DNA of 64,000 nt from Aplysia californica (taxonomy: Eukaryota > Mollusca > Gastropoda > Aplysiida > Aplysiidae). The position numbers and the translations under genes were made by a program. The stretch covers positions 308,178 through 372,177 of the forward strand of contig NW_004797913.1 of NCBI RefSeq assembly GCF_000002075.1, written 5' to 3'. The notes under the pieces were generated by a model. It saw only the letters and a program-made list of their open reading frames with translations, was not told the origin of the DNA and did no database searches. Shown here piece after piece: positions 22,901 through 30,207 of the stretch (position 1 is the first letter of the stretch; each line of letters begins with the position of its first letter).

Positions 22901-25510
22901 TGGACAGGGGAGGGAGTCCTTCATGTCTTCATATACGGAAACAAAAATCAATGTCTTTGCATCCCTAGAAGTTTTAAAGATCTTCTACTCTAGCTCATTA
23001 GCTGGTCAGCAACACGATCAGCAGCTCAGTATCAAAGCAGATAAACTGACTAGGAAAAAATATGGAAAAAAGAGGAGTATGATTTATTTCAGGAAAGTGT
23101 GAGATTGGAACACACAAGGTAAATGATCAAGGGGAAGACCATGTGGAACCTGGAAAAGAGTCACAGAAATGGATGTATAGAAAAGTGGGAAGACATGGAG
23201 TGACATCAAGCGACTAGCCCAGGATAAGGAAAGGTGGAAAGTGTTTGTTCGTGGCCTATATCCTGATCCAGTCTGAGAAAGGCTATGATGATGATGATTT
23301 ATATGTTTTACTTTTGTTTTCTCCAACTGTACAGAGCAACATCGCCTCCTCGGAGAACATGTTTGAGAACAAGCTGGCCGATGTTGTCCGTGGACGGCCC
23401 AGGTTGCCAGGTGGCACGAGTGCCAGCAGTTCTGTGGCCTCGTCTGTGAGGGCCACCTCCACCACCCCGAGCCCTGTGGCCACCCCTGCCCCAAACTCTG
23501 TCCCGGCGGCCGCGGCCTCTATCTCCTCGGCCGGCACGGCGGGGAACACCACGGCCAGCCACCCTCAGTCCCTGCCCGCTCCAGCGCTGGTGGAGGTGCG
23601 GTCAGCTGAGGTGTGCGAGCCGGCGGCGGATGACGAGGTCGCCTCTTCCTCACCCGATGACGACGTCGATGCTGGAAGTCAGGACGTGCGAGTGGCTCCG
23701 GATGTGCAAGGAGCATCGGACTCGCTTGGAGCTCCCTTACCTCAGAGGTAATCCTCAAAGCTTGTATTTTGTTTCTTTCTAGATGCCAGGAAATTTGCTA
23801 GTGCGGGATTGGAGGGTGCTTGCGGTTGGTACTACTTCTGTATCTCCCTTTGCTATTTCTGTCAGTCAGTATTACTTTTTGGTAGCTCTAAATGGCTGTT
23901 ACTGTGTTGACGTGCTTCTCTTTGAGCAGATGTTGGTGAACAGACCAGGTTAGAAAGAAAAAAACAATCTAAGAAACAACCTTTTTATTTGTACTTTCTT
24001 AGTTATTTGTTATTTATTATGGTCCCTAAAGTCCCTGAAACTTTTTGATTCTTTCTCTTTTAAAATCATTGTGTTTCTTCAATGTTTTATTATTTGTATT
24101 TTTTGTCATGTTTGTGTTTCCAGAGGTCCTAAGGCTACCACACCTGTGGCCAACGTGGGTGCACCTGGCCAGCGACACATGGAACTGGCTGGACGTCCCA
24201 GTCTGGGTCAGCCGGCCCCCTCAGTGCGGCCACAACCACAGCAGGCCGCCCAGCAGATGGTCTCGCCAGTCTGTGCTGTTGCCCCTGCCGTAAGTTTGGT
24301 AGAAAATGTTTTAAATCATCGACGGCTTAGTGTAAGGCTTGGTCATTAACTGCTTCTTGTAAAAATCAGGTTTTTTTTTTTGTGAAATCAATTACTGCGC
24401 AGCTGGACACATTGTGTCAAAAGATGAGCTCTCTATGATTACTGGCTATAAAGTTGTTACACTGCAAAATTGAATTTCATAAACTGGACAATAATCAACG
24501 AATCGGGTTTTTTTTGGTTTCAAAGTGGTGTTATAGCGGTGTCTTACACTAAGCAGGAGAAATGTGTTCCTCCACCACCTCTCCCAGCAGTTTGCTAGTC
24601 ACTGTCCACTGCTATATGCTGTTTTCTATTTGCAGCTCTGGTTTGTCCAGTTTGTTTCAAATTCAAACCAAGACCTACAGCAGTTGCCAAAGTCTGAAAA
24701 GCATTGCTTTTGCCAAACGTTCTTTTAAAAAACCCACCAAAAAAGACTTAATTGTTTTGGAAATTGGTTCCCAATAGCGCAGTAAGCGCTTTCATCTGAA
24801 TTTGTGCCGTGTTTGTCACCAGGAGCTTGTTGTCTGCTCTGCTACAGTAAACATTCATTGCTTGATTATACTGATTTTTAAAAAAAAGTCATTATTTGTT
24901 TCCTCTGGGTGGGTGGTTGGCGGGTGCTCTGTTGTGGTTTGCTCCTTCTTTCCTACAAAGTGTCTTATCTTTCCTTTCTCGCCATGTTCTTTTCTTTGTA
25001 CATTGCAATTTAGTAACACCTCTAAATCTTGAGACCTTTTTTACTTAATTATGTTGCAAGTACTGTAAAACTCATACTAAAACGAAAAAACTGAATTTTC
25101 CACAGGAAGCAAGTGGCCCCAAACTGTCATATGCTCAAATAGCAGCTCAGAAGAACCGGGAGGCTGCTGGTAACAATGGTGTGAATGCTGCCGAACCTCC
25201 AGCAGTGGCCGCTGTGGTGGCCAACAACGTCCAGGCAACATCTGGCGGGAACCCTAGTGCACCTCAGACTTGTGCTGCCCCTGGCGGCAATTCCACGTAC
25301 AAGGCCGCCCCCACTGGCAATGGACTGCGAGAACAGCAGATTGGCCAGCCACAAGCCAACCGTACCGTTCCCCGAGCTACCAAAGACAGCTCGCCCCGTG
25401 TGGAGGGCCCTCCCAACTCCCGGCCGGTTAATGGAAGGAGAAACTCAAAGGAGAACCGGGCAGTAGCCGGCAAGTTTGACAGGAGGAAAGGGGATGGCCG
25501 TGCCAAGTGA
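1821..25510 (+). CDS. LARP4: La-related protein 4 (LARP4/LARP4B-like), 18 coding exons
   Basis: This is a cytoplasmic mRNA-stability factor of the LARP4 family, which in vertebrates binds poly(A) and PABP and protects poly(A) tails. Exons are 1821-1895, 3868-4027, 4822-5060, 6901-7000, 8257-8394, 8917-8980, 9866-10005, 10823-10926, 11763-11939, 12980-13216, 14419-14511, 18646-18743, 19469-20386, 21356-21395, 22422-22535, 23335-23747, 24124-24289 and 25106-25510. All introns are GT-AG and phases join throughout, giving about 1226 residues. Domain order is PAM2 (about 38-45), La motif (about 238-325), RRM-like (about 326-402), a His/Gln/Pro tract (about 542-847), FPPLPG (892-897), an ENKLADVV block (about 909-917) and KLSYAQ (1098-1103). 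Blocks match human LARP4 from memory in order and character. The protein is about 500 residues longer than the vertebrate ones, mostly from low-complexity sequence. LARP4 cannot be told from LARP4B; an invertebrate probably has one pre-duplication gene. Exon 1 is the least certain part. Confidence 0.92.
1964..2137 (+). mobile_element. Hairpin-tail retroposon, B subfamily, diverged
   Basis: It lies in LARP4 intron 1, 68 bases after the exon. Head and middle are clear; the tail hairpin is degraded. No convincing target duplication was seen. Confidence 0.75.
2382..2391. promoter_or_regulatory. CLEAR-type E-box GTCACGTGAC in LARP4 intron 1
   Basis: A perfect 10-bp palindrome identical to the consensus bound by MiT/TFE bHLH factors lies about 490 bases after exon 1. 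CACATG and CATGTG half-matches lie within 60 bases. Function is inferred. Confidence 0.35.
2804..3514 (+). mobile_element. Hairpin-tail retroposon interrupted by a tRNA-derived SINE
   Basis: The outer A-type copy is flanked by AAAGACATGCTC at 2792-2803 and 3515-3526. Its tail is split by the SINE at 2969-3492. Confidence 0.85.
2969..3492 (+). mobile_element. tRNA-derived SINE, full length
   Basis: The head carries A-box-like (TGGCCTAGAGGTTAAGG) and B-box (GGTTCGAATCC) promoter sequences. A body of about 360 bases follows, and then a 3' tail shared with the hairpin-tail retroposons. Target duplication AAACTCTTACTTA lies at 2956-2968 and 3493-3505. The acceptor ends do not pair fully, so this is not a tRNA gene. 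Confidence 0.88.
3624..3800 (+). mobile_element. Hairpin-tail retroposon, A subfamily
   Basis: It lies in intron 1 and ends about 67 bases before the acceptor of LARP4 exon 2. Head, middle and tail are recognisable. Confidence 0.8.
3868..4027 (+). CDS. LARP4: LARP4 exon 2: PAM2 motif
   Basis: The acceptor TTCACAG precedes 3868 and the donor CCAG|GTACGT follows 4027. After a short Gln run it encodes LHLNPAAPVFRQ. The L-N-P-x-A-x-x-F pattern is the PAM2 motif that binds the MLLE domain of poly(A)-binding protein. The exon then becomes polar and Ser/Thr/Glu-rich. It ends in phase 1. Confidence 0.88.
4206..4390 (+). mobile_element. Hairpin-tail retroposon, B subfamily
   Basis: It is flanked by AACTTCGGTTTC (4194-4205) and AACTTTGGTTTC (4391-4402), a target duplication with one difference. 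Confidence 0.82.
4545..4664 (-). mobile_element. tRNA-derived SINE head, - strand fragment
   Basis: The reverse complement gives the tRNA-like head with its B box and the start of the body seen at 2969. The 3' part is missing. It is one of few retroposed pieces antisense to LARP4. Confidence 0.75.
4822..5060 (+). CDS. LARP4: LARP4 exon 3: Gly/Ser/Gln linker
   Basis: It is bounded by CTCTCCAG|GT and CAGCAG|GTATGT. It encodes about 80 residues of a low-complexity linker starting GQLTNGDVHVVSNG, without a recognised domain. Phase joins exon 2 (phase 1) and leaves phase 0. Confidence 0.85.
5178..5427 (+). mobile_element. MITE with GGTCGCTTTTAAG termini, copy 1
   Basis: It is about 250 bases with terminal inverted repeats of about 25 bases, GGTCGCTTTTAAGCACAAG at one end and its diverged complement at the other. 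Copies occur at 29952, 61521 and 63692. No coding capacity. Confidence 0.8.
5428..6190. other. LARP4 intron 3 sequence without recognised features
   Basis: AT-rich intron. The - strand ORF here is not supported by any recognised protein. Confidence 0.5.
6290..6464 (+). mobile_element. Hairpin-tail retroposon, A subfamily, inside a 100-bp direct duplication
   Basis: The element sits between two copies of a segment of about 100 bases (6192-6289 and 6465-6566) that differ at only a few positions. Confidence 0.82.
6673..6848 (+). mobile_element. Hairpin-tail retroposon, B subfamily
   Basis: It is flanked by a perfect 11-bp duplication AAACCAATTAT at 6662-6672 and 6849-6859, and lies just before LARP4 exon 4. 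Confidence 0.87.
6901..7000 (+). CDS. LARP4: LARP4 exon 4: linker
   Basis: It is bounded by CTGTTTTCAG and CAAG|GTGCGT. It encodes GTYQLMQDTAGAFRQPQ and then a Gln/Val/Pro-rich run. A retroposon copy and its target duplication end 41 bases before the acceptor. Confidence 0.85.
7157..7250. repeat. Long imperfect inverted repeat with a 17-bp perfect stem
   Basis: Positions 7187-7203 and 7219-7235 are perfect complements around a 15-base loop. Pairing resumes farther out with GATGAAAG and CTTTCATC. It lies in LARP4 intron 4. It could be a tiny hairpin element or an intronic hairpin RNA. Confidence 0.75.
7720..7889 (+). mobile_element. Hairpin-tail retroposon, A subfamily
   Basis: Flanked by AAATTGTTGTCA (7708-7719) and AAATTGTTTTCA (7890-7901). 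Confidence 0.83.
8257..8394 (+). CDS. LARP4: LARP4 exon 5: acidic linker before the La motif
   Basis: It is bounded by TGTCTTTCAG and ATTG|GTAAGA. It encodes an Asn/Ser/Glu-rich segment ending in an acidic cluster, VDSDDDEPWDGI, just before the La motif. Phase 1 on both sides. Confidence 0.88.
8531..8716 (+). mobile_element. Hairpin-tail retroposon, B subfamily
   Basis: It has the full B-type tail with the GGCGCTC/GAGCGCC stem. Flanked by AGTTTTTC at 8523-8530 and 8717-8724. Confidence 0.85.
8917..8980 (+). CDS. LARP4: LARP4 exon 6: La motif, first part
   Basis: It is bounded by CTGTGCAG and TCAGC|GTAAGT. It encodes EKDYPEEVLLTIRRQIEYYF. The QIEYYFS core with Q252, Y255 and Y256 is the classic La-motif RNA-binding signature. 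It ends in phase 2. Confidence 0.95.
9018..9198 (+). mobile_element. Hairpin-tail retroposon, A subfamily
   Basis: It begins 38 bases after LARP4 exon 6. Flanked by CACTTTTTCC at 9008-9017 and 9199-9208. Confidence 0.85.
9307..9477 (+). mobile_element. Hairpin-tail retroposon, A subfamily
   Basis: Flanked by AACCTGCCAAAT and AACATGCCAAGT, an imperfect duplication. A second, truncated head follows directly at 9488. Confidence 0.78.
9488..9565 (+). mobile_element. Head fragment of a hairpin-tail retroposon
   Basis: The head of about 45 bases is well preserved, then similarity fades before a poly-G run (about 9568-9587). No tail. Confidence 0.7.
9866..10005 (+). CDS. LARP4: LARP4 exon 7: La motif, second part
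   Basis: It is bounded by TTTTTTCAG and AAAT|GTAAGA. It encodes AENLPNDKYLNQNMDKDKYV and then SLNVIAGFNRMRQI. The ENL-x-x-D-x-Y-L and Phe-Asn-Arg-Met features are La-motif hallmarks (D265, Y267). Confidence 0.95.
10160..10339 (+). mobile_element. Hairpin-tail retroposon, A subfamily
   Basis: Flanked by GTGAGTCA at 10152-10159 and 10340-10347. Confidence 0.83.
10612..10788 (+). mobile_element. Hairpin-tail retroposon, A subfamily, next to the exon 8 acceptor
   Basis: Flanked by TGAAAAGTGT at 10602-10611 and 10789-10798. Its tail ends 34 bases before LARP4 exon 8. Confidence 0.85.
10823..10926 (+). CDS. LARP4: LARP4 exon 8: end of La motif and start of RRM
   Basis: The acceptor is TTTCTTACAG and the donor GAGGAT|GTAAGT. 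It encodes SSVLELNEKKSRVRVTQTRK, the interdomain linker, then TLTLRGLPPRATED, the first RRM beta strand (compare CIVILREIPETTP in human LARP4). A retroposon ends 34 bases upstream of this exon. Confidence 0.93.
11026..11273 (+). mobile_element. TTAA-flanked MITE with CCCTATCCGTACG termini, copy 1
   Basis: It begins TTAACCCTATCCGTACG and ends with its complement, with no room for a transposase in about 248 bases. TTAA targets and CC[C/Y]-type ends are typical of piggyBac elements. Other copies start at 37888, 38411, 42005 and 56487. Confidence 0.85.
11763..11939 (+). CDS. LARP4: LARP4 exon 9: RRM-like domain
   Basis: A T-rich tract plus CAG precedes it, and GGG|GTAAGT follows. It encodes DVKSVLRDNDCPVAMHIE and later NNVSNWYVSFENEAHCLDAF, parallel to the human SNWYITFQSDTDAQQAY. 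It is in phase 0 on both sides. Confidence 0.95.
12082..12248 (+). mobile_element. Hairpin-tail retroposon, A subfamily
   Basis: Flanked by a perfect 13-bp duplication AAAAGAAAGTATG at 12069-12081 and 12249-12261. Confidence 0.86.
12493..12895 (+). mobile_element. Hairpin-tail retroposon, third body type (C)
   Basis: The body begins CCCCGGGGTGGTGCTACTGA and is unrelated to the A/B head, but it ends with the shared tail (GCAGTTGCGAGCGCC). It is flanked by 68-bp duplications at 12417-12484 and 12896-12963. Other copies lie at 37391, 40194 and 60191. Confidence 0.82.
12980..13216 (+). CDS. LARP4: LARP4 exon 10: RRM end and Gln/Pro linker
   Basis: It follows CCCCCGACAG and ends at CCTCAG|GTGAGC. 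It starts CCIKSSGTHAASGYFPSQEE and continues as a Gln/Ala/Pro-rich linker with a His-Pro segment, ending HQSLYYPQ. Phase 0 on both sides. A 68-bp duplicated segment from a neighbouring retroposon ends 16 bases before the exon. Confidence 0.92.
13324..13406. mobile_element. Mini MITE with TTAA ends (AACACTTTGCC)
   Basis: It is 83 bases with inverted ends TTAAACACTTTGCC and GGCAAAGTGTTAA. A related copy lies at 44786-44878. Confidence 0.75.
13661..13990. repeat. Two adjoining minisatellites in LARP4 intron 10
   Basis: About three units of roughly 45 bases (around CCTTTGTGGCCTCTTCGC) are followed by about four units of roughly 42 bases (around CATGGACCACCCTTGTTTCA). ORFs on both strands here are repeat artefacts. 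Confidence 0.85.
13988..14054. repeat. (CA)n microsatellite
   Basis: Uninterrupted CA dinucleotide directly after the minisatellite. Confidence 0.95.
14419..14511 (+). CDS. LARP4: LARP4 exon 11: Tyr/Pro segment
   Basis: It is bounded by TTTCGACAG and GGGCTT|GTGAGT. It encodes GAHPQSMYMNPYVPQ and a Trp-containing stretch, like the human YSVYSIVPQSWSP region. A weaker in-frame donor at 14568/14569 would add 19 residues without a phase change. Confidence 0.88.
14512..16870. other. LARP4: LARP4 intron 11, proximal part
   Basis: This is the longest intron (14512-18645). I see no exon, RNA gene or known repeat in this part, apart from an alternative donor at 14569. Confidence 0.5.
16880..16912. 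repeat. Poly-G run
   Basis: An almost pure G tract of about 33 bases, including one A early on. Confidence 0.9.
16935..18318. mobile_element. TA-flanked TIR element, non-autonomous
   Basis: It starts CAGTAGTCTACACCTGAGAT and ends with a diverged complement (TAGATCCCA...AGACTACTG in the matching orientation) over about 30 bases. It sits between TA dinucleotides at 16933 and 18319. TA target and CAGT ends suit a Tc1/mariner-type element. No transposase ORF is present, and a 35-bp minisatellite fills the centre. Confidence 0.6.
17330..17803. repeat. 35-bp minisatellite
   Basis: About ten units around GTGAACTCATCTGTACTTT followed by CAGTCACATTGAGCT. An unrelated insert of roughly 100 bases divides the first units from the rest. 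Confidence 0.9.
18646..18743 (+). CDS. LARP4: LARP4 exon 12
   Basis: It is bounded by CTGCGATGCAG and GCCAA|GTAAGT. It encodes IMQNNGLQPQHIRTPMARPH and a short continuation, in a basic polar region. Starts phase 0 and ends phase 2. Confidence 0.87.
18744..19468. other. LARP4: LARP4 intron 12
   Basis: AT-rich intron with nothing recognised. Confidence 0.6.
19469..20386 (+). CDS. LARP4: LARP4 exon 13: long His/Gln/Pro low-complexity exon
   Basis: It is bounded by TTGTTCCCAG and TGACAG|GTAGGT. This 918-base exon encodes about 306 residues. It opens with an Arg/Ser-rich segment (PPRSNRQSNLERSASERPSD) and becomes a tract dominated by His, Gln and Pro in runs such as HHHHQ and PPPHHH. Such tracts often drive condensation of RNA-binding proteins; that role is inferred here. 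Both strands are open over most of it because of CAC/CAG bias. Confidence 0.88.
20387..21355. other. LARP4: LARP4 intron 13
   Basis: AT-rich intron with nothing recognised. Confidence 0.6.
21356..21395 (+). CDS. LARP4: LARP4 exon 14: Arg/Lys micro-exon
   Basis: This 40-base exon, too short to stand out as an ORF, lies between CCTTTCAG and AGCAGT|GTAAGT. It encodes RPRRKREDNPRSS, matching the RGRRRREDDR patch of human LARP4. Phases (2 in, 0 out) fit both neighbours. Confidence 0.85.
21486..21777. mobile_element. TTAA-flanked MITE, second family
   Basis: Ends TTAACTCCTTATCTCC and GGAGATAAAGAGTTAA are complements with one difference. It is about 290 bases with no ORF of note and has a piggyBac-type target. 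Confidence 0.75.
22422..22535 (+). CDS. LARP4: LARP4 exon 15: FPPLPG motif
   Basis: It is bounded by CTCTTACAG and TTACG|GTAAGT. It encodes ADNFTMEANSFPPLPG, the counterpart of FDLLASNFPPLPG in vertebrate LARP4. Phase 0 on both sides. Confidence 0.92.
22536..23334. other. LARP4: LARP4 intron 15
   Basis: Within it, about 23096-23275 resembles the 3' end of a reverse-transcribed element by its wording on the + strand (a run ending in GATGATGATGAT). I could not assign a family. Confidence 0.3.
23335..23747 (+). CDS. LARP4: LARP4 exon 16: ENKLADVV block and Ala/Ser/Pro linker
   Basis: It is bounded by ACTGTACAG and CAGAG|GTAATC. It opens SSENMFENKLADVVRG, like ENRMSDVVKG in human LARP4. A long Ser/Ala/Pro/Val linker with an acidic cluster (SSPDDDVDAG) follows. 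Confidence 0.92.
24124..24289 (+). CDS. LARP4: LARP4 exon 17
   Basis: It is bounded by GTGTTTCCAG and CCTGCC|GTAAGT. It encodes GPKATTPVANVGAPGQRH and a Gln/Pro-rich stretch. Phases 2 in and 0 out. No domain. Confidence 0.87.
24909..25088 (+). mobile_element. Hairpin-tail retroposon adjoining the last LARP4 exon
   Basis: Head and middle are intact and the tail hairpin is diverged. Its ATACTAAAAC end lies about 20 bases before the CCACAG acceptor of exon 18. Confidence 0.8.
25106..25510 (+). CDS. LARP4: LARP4 exon 18: KLSYAQ block, basic C-terminus and stop
   Basis: It starts after TTTCCACAG with EASGPKLSYAQIAAQKNRE, the counterpart of KLSYAEVCQK in human LARP4. It ends with an Arg/Lys-rich tail (NGRRNSKENR...KFDRRKGDGRAK) and TGA at 25508. 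A retroposon ends only about 17 bases before the acceptor. Confidence 0.94.
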   Translation, partial: EASGPKLSYAQIAAQKNREAAGNNGVNAAEPPAVAAVVANNVQATSGGNPSAPQTCAAPGGNSTYKAAPTGNGLREQQIGQPQANRTVPRATKDSSPRVEGPPNSRPVNGRRNSKENRAVAGKFDRRKGDGRAK

Positions 25511-27907
25511 GGTGTTGCATTGTCCATCCCCTGACCCCGCCCAACCATAATGCTGCCAAACAACATATCTTGTGCATCAGATGCTGGTTGTAGACGTGAC
25601 CATTTGTCTCATCACCTCACACTGATGCATGGAGGCCTTTTCTCTCTCTGGATATGACAAGTGCTTCAACTCATCTTGTAGTTTTGCGTCACTTGTCAGA
25701 AGTGGTTGTTTTAAAACGTCAATCTTTATGCGAGCTTTCAGAGACTACTTGTGAACTCACGATTAGGCTTTCTGGAAACTCCCAGAGATTGTTTTCTGCA
25801 GAAGGCCGTGGTGGCAAACCTCTGATAAATCCTGTGATTCCCAGTGCCCCGGCACGTGTACAGTATTGTGTGAAATGTTTTCAGTTGCATGGAATTTCTC
25901 TTTTGATAGTGACGGGTTTCCGTTGGTGGAAGGTTTCTGTTGAAAATGTATACTTGAGAGAGTATATGGAGGAAGTGAATGTGTGGTCTCAATGTCACAC
26001 CCCTATCCCCCCACCCTTGTGTACATACTTGAATCGCACTAAGTAAGACAATTGCTCTATTTTTCTATGTAATATGTTCCATAAAGTTCTTTTCTAGAAT
26101 TGGGGGGAGGGGGGGGGGGAGGTAGGGTTGAATTGTTCATCAAGAATGTGCTCATTCTTGTGGTCGACTTGTGTAATTTTGACTTTAAATGAAAAATCAT
26201 TCTTTACAAGTCTTGCCTCTGAAAAAGGGGGGGAATGCACTTGAGATCTCAAGAGAAGCTATACCTAGCAATGTTTTGAATGGTGTTCTGGCTGTGTTGA
26301 TGAACTGGTTCAGGGTGAGGCTGGGTTGTTCTCTGACAGGGATTCTGCCTTCTAGTCACCGGAGCTATTGGACGTCCAGTGCACTGACCTGTTGCATCAT
26401 GGGCCACCCAGTCATCACTCTACATCAGGAACGATTTTGTTGTTTACTCTTGGACTTTCAGATGTCTCAGTCACCAAGGCTTGTACCTGCTTGTAGCGAG
26501 CGACACCATCACGCCCTCATTACGGACACGTGCAGACAGTGTCACTTTGTGGTCAAGTCCTCGGATCAGAAGGGTTCCTTTCCAGTCAGGGAGGGTCTGC
26601 TGTGAGGGGCAAATAGTCTTGGATTGGACACCAACATGCTCATCAGGAATATGATAAGAGTGCTTTTGTCAGGGACAGTTCTTTCTGTGTACGCTGGTCA
26701 GTGGGGTGGAGGGTGGTGGACTGCAGATGTCTGATACCAACCTCCTGTCGTACATGTTCACCGGACATCGTTGTCGATACCAACCTCCTGTCATACATGT
26801 TCATAGGACATCGTTATCGCTGCTGCTGGTGGGATATGGGCGAGTGGTCAAACATTCCCTGTGACGTAGCTATAGTTCTGTAAAGGGAACAGTCAAAAGG
26901 CTACTCGGGGAACCACAGTGTTCAGGGGCATGGCGTGTTCGTCTGGGGAAAACCCACTGCTGAGACGATGTCCTGGTCATACTGGGGAATGTGTGGAGAA
27001 GCTCACCAGGACGTGCGTGCTCTGGCTCCATGTAGGATTCCCGACACATGGCAGCGAGTGTGCACCTGCACTTGCTACTTGTTCTGCACCCTGTGATGTT
27101 GGACTAGTTTTGCTTATTCTAACAGTCACACACAGAGAGTGCTCATGATATTTCCACAGTCTTTTTTTCAGCATTTAGGGTACCGTTTGACCTGTGCAAT
27201 GGTCTCACCAAGCAGAGTGGACCCCTGTGTTCTCCCACCATGTCGTGTTATCCATTGTGTGGTCGCGGTCAGTTGTTGCACAGTCACAAGATGTTTCGAT
27301 GAGCCCAGTCCCAATGGGTGGTGGTGGGAAAGGTACGCTGCCTTTCTGAAAGTGTAAGGCCATCATGGTGACAACGCCGCGCCCCCCCCCCCCAAAGTGA
27401 AGGGAAAGGCTTTGTTGATGCGGCCAGTGTCCTACATCTCGTGTTCCTCTGTTGATCCATTCTCATGTTACTCATAACAGGGCATTGCCTGTTGAACAAT
27501 CATCACTTTGGCGCTGATATTTTGTGTGCATCTTTTCTGAATGCCAAGAGTGCACACATCCCAGATATTGTTGCAGTACTACGGCTGTTTGAATCTCCTG
27601 CCTGGGTGTGGGGCCGACCGGCCTGACCCGTGACTGGCCCGTGCTGCAGGCCGGGGCTCATGGGAGACGTCTGGGACAGACAGCTGGGGACCTGGAACCC
27701 CCCACAACAGTATTACCACGGAGGACTGTCGTCATGGGGAGGTGGGGCAGGCCGACTGCTGCTGAGCTGTGCCCTGGGATCTGTGGAGACACGGGCAGGC
27801 TTGAAGGAGGCCATGTCGACCCAACAGAGGCCTGGGCTTATAAGTTTGCCTTGTTGCCGTTTGTTTATACGGTGGGGAATGTTCCTCAGGGTGGTACGTT
27901 TAGCTCA

Positions 27908-27954
27908 TATGACCTTATGCAGTTGTGAGCGCCGTAAAACCCCATACTATACCA
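27908..27954 (+). mobile_element. Tail-only retroposon insertion
   Basis: Only the last 47 bases of the B-type tail are present, beginning in the hairpin loop. It is flanked by a perfect 13-bp duplication TACGTTTAGCTCA at 27895-27907 and 27955-27967. Confidence 0.85.
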
Positions 27955-29951
27955 TACGTTTAGCTCACTGGACCAGACTTAACCTGACCCATCGGGTATA
28001 CGGTGTTCGTTTGATCCGTCACGCGGACAATGTGATCCACCTGACACTGGGTCCACAGAGCTTGGATCTTCCTTTTCCCCGCCACGTCTGTGAGAAGCAG
28101 ACTTGAGATCAGTCATGACCCAAGACAGCCGTGGTGTCACAGAAATACGCTGGTGCTTTCATGAACTTACATATTACAGCTTTACTTGCAACGGAGAGAA
28201 CGGAAAGCGTTGTGTCTAGGTTTGAGTGCTGTTGGATTTCCTGCGTGGACAAGTTGTATTGCTCATTGACTGTTTTGCATATGAAGGAATGAATTAGTTA
28301 TAAGCTGTATAACTTGGTTGTCAAATTGTATTTATCAATTATTTATTAATTAACAGGTTTTATTCGTAATGATCATGTTGCTTTCACATTGAAAAATATC
28401 CTCTTTCATCTGCATCCAACTCATGATCAGATTGAAGATATGCTTCCATTAATGTTTTGTGGTGAATGCCTTTCTTTTTGTACTCGGAACAAGCCAACTG
28501 TACCTTTGTATTCAACAATTGACACTTACCCACAAAAAAATATGAAAAAAAAAGAGGAAAAAGAAAAATTTGTACATAGTGGATTGGTTAATTTTCGCTT
28601 ACCCTTGATGTTTATCTCTTTTATGTATTATTTTATGAAATTAAATTTCCCATTTCATTTCTGGCCTCTTCCATCGATTGTGTCATGGTCCCTCTATGGT
28701 GTATGCTGATGATGCTGTTCTGAGGTACTTCTAAACAGGTCATTCGAGGATTTTGGCACAACCTTTTGCTTTTTTTTTTTTTTCTGGTACTATTTTTTTT
28801 CTTTTGGATTTTGATGACTTTGGCATTGGTAGGTTCAGTACTATGTAAATATGTCCCCGTTGGTTTTGTTCAGTTTTTACATAGGTAGGAGTTTGGTTCC
28901 ACTTCTTCCTATTGTTGTTTTCTCCTGTTTATTTTAGCCGTTTTCTGTACACAGTTAATATTTTCTACATGAGAGATATGCAGGGCTACCAGAAAGTGGA
29001 AATGCGTAGCCGTGAGCTTGGTGCTCAAAGATGTTTGTAAATTTGTGTTAATTAAAAGCATTTCAAGCTTCTTCTTTTTTTTCTAATAAGTTTTATGCAG
29101 GCCGAGGGCCTCATAACCACTACGTTGGTTTTTGTTGGAGTCTGACAGGGTAGATAAAGCTGTTGGCAAGTTTTCTACGTGCTGTGGAATATTTTCGTGA
29201 AGGCATTCATTCACTTCTAGGGTCAGGTACAAGGTGGTCTTGTAGGTGGCCAGAGTATTTGGCTTTTTTACTGTAACAGTCAAGGTTTCAATGTGTATGA
29301 GCATTGTTGTAGATAAAAGGACACTTCATTTCACATGAGTTGTGGAAGAAAAACAGAATTGAGTCCATTCTGTTGTCAGTTTTGTTTTTAGCTGGCCTGT
29401 GCTTAGGAAAGCTGGAAGGGAAAAAGTAGAGGAAAAAGGAATTATTTGGCTGGCTTTTTCAAACATATATTTACTCAACTGTGCTACAAATAGAGTAAAA
29501 TGTCTTTTCTTTCTTTCTTTCTTTTTTTTGTTTTGGTCCCCCTCTTATTTTGCTTATTGTCGTCTTCTGCCGTATGTGTTTGAAATTTCAGAATGAATTC
29601 AGATGAAATTTTAGTTTTGTATAATTTCAACACCCCTACTTTGATATTCAGAATTTAGCTTCAGTGTCTCTGGTTTGTTTGAACTCAAGATATCATCACA
29701 TGATGTATAAAGTTGTTTCCCGTATTTATTCCAGGTCAGATTTCTACTTATTGCCACAGTGATGATTTTTTTCCACTCATAGGGTACACATAGGGTGTGT
29801 GTGTTGGAAAATTTGTACAGTTTGCCTTTTCAGCATAGAGTGAGAGCACCATTATGTGACCATAAACCTTGTTGGTACCACAGTGGGCTATGCTGCGAAT
29901 GGCCTTGTTTTGAATCCCCAAGGGGATGTTTTTGAAACCCATACAGTTGTG

Positions 29952-30207
29952 TAATTGGTCGCTTTAAAGTACAAGGGGTTTATCCTGAAAAATGCTGTTT
30001 TGAGAAAACGGAAGGCTAAGTTTTTGCCCTTTGTTCAGTTTCTTTAAAAGACAAGGATAGTTTTCTCTATAACCAAACAAATATACACACCAATGAACCC
30101 AAACTTCTCCTATAGGTAGTGCAATGCCCACTTTTGGTGTAGGTCAAGATTTCTGGAAACCCCCTGAAATCTGGGTTAGCCCGCTTGTCCTTAAAAGCGA
30201 CCAATTA
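29952..30207 (+). mobile_element. MITE with GGTCGCTTTTAAG termini, copy 2
   Basis: Same family and orientation as 5178-5427. Outer bases AATTGGTCGC and GCGACCAATT are complementary. Confidence 0.8.

Noticed and set aside
22857-23102. Possible extra LARP4 exon
   Set aside because: No splice sites give the phase 0/0 exon needed between exons 15 and 16, and the peptide matches nothing in the family. Exons 15 and 16 join directly in frame.
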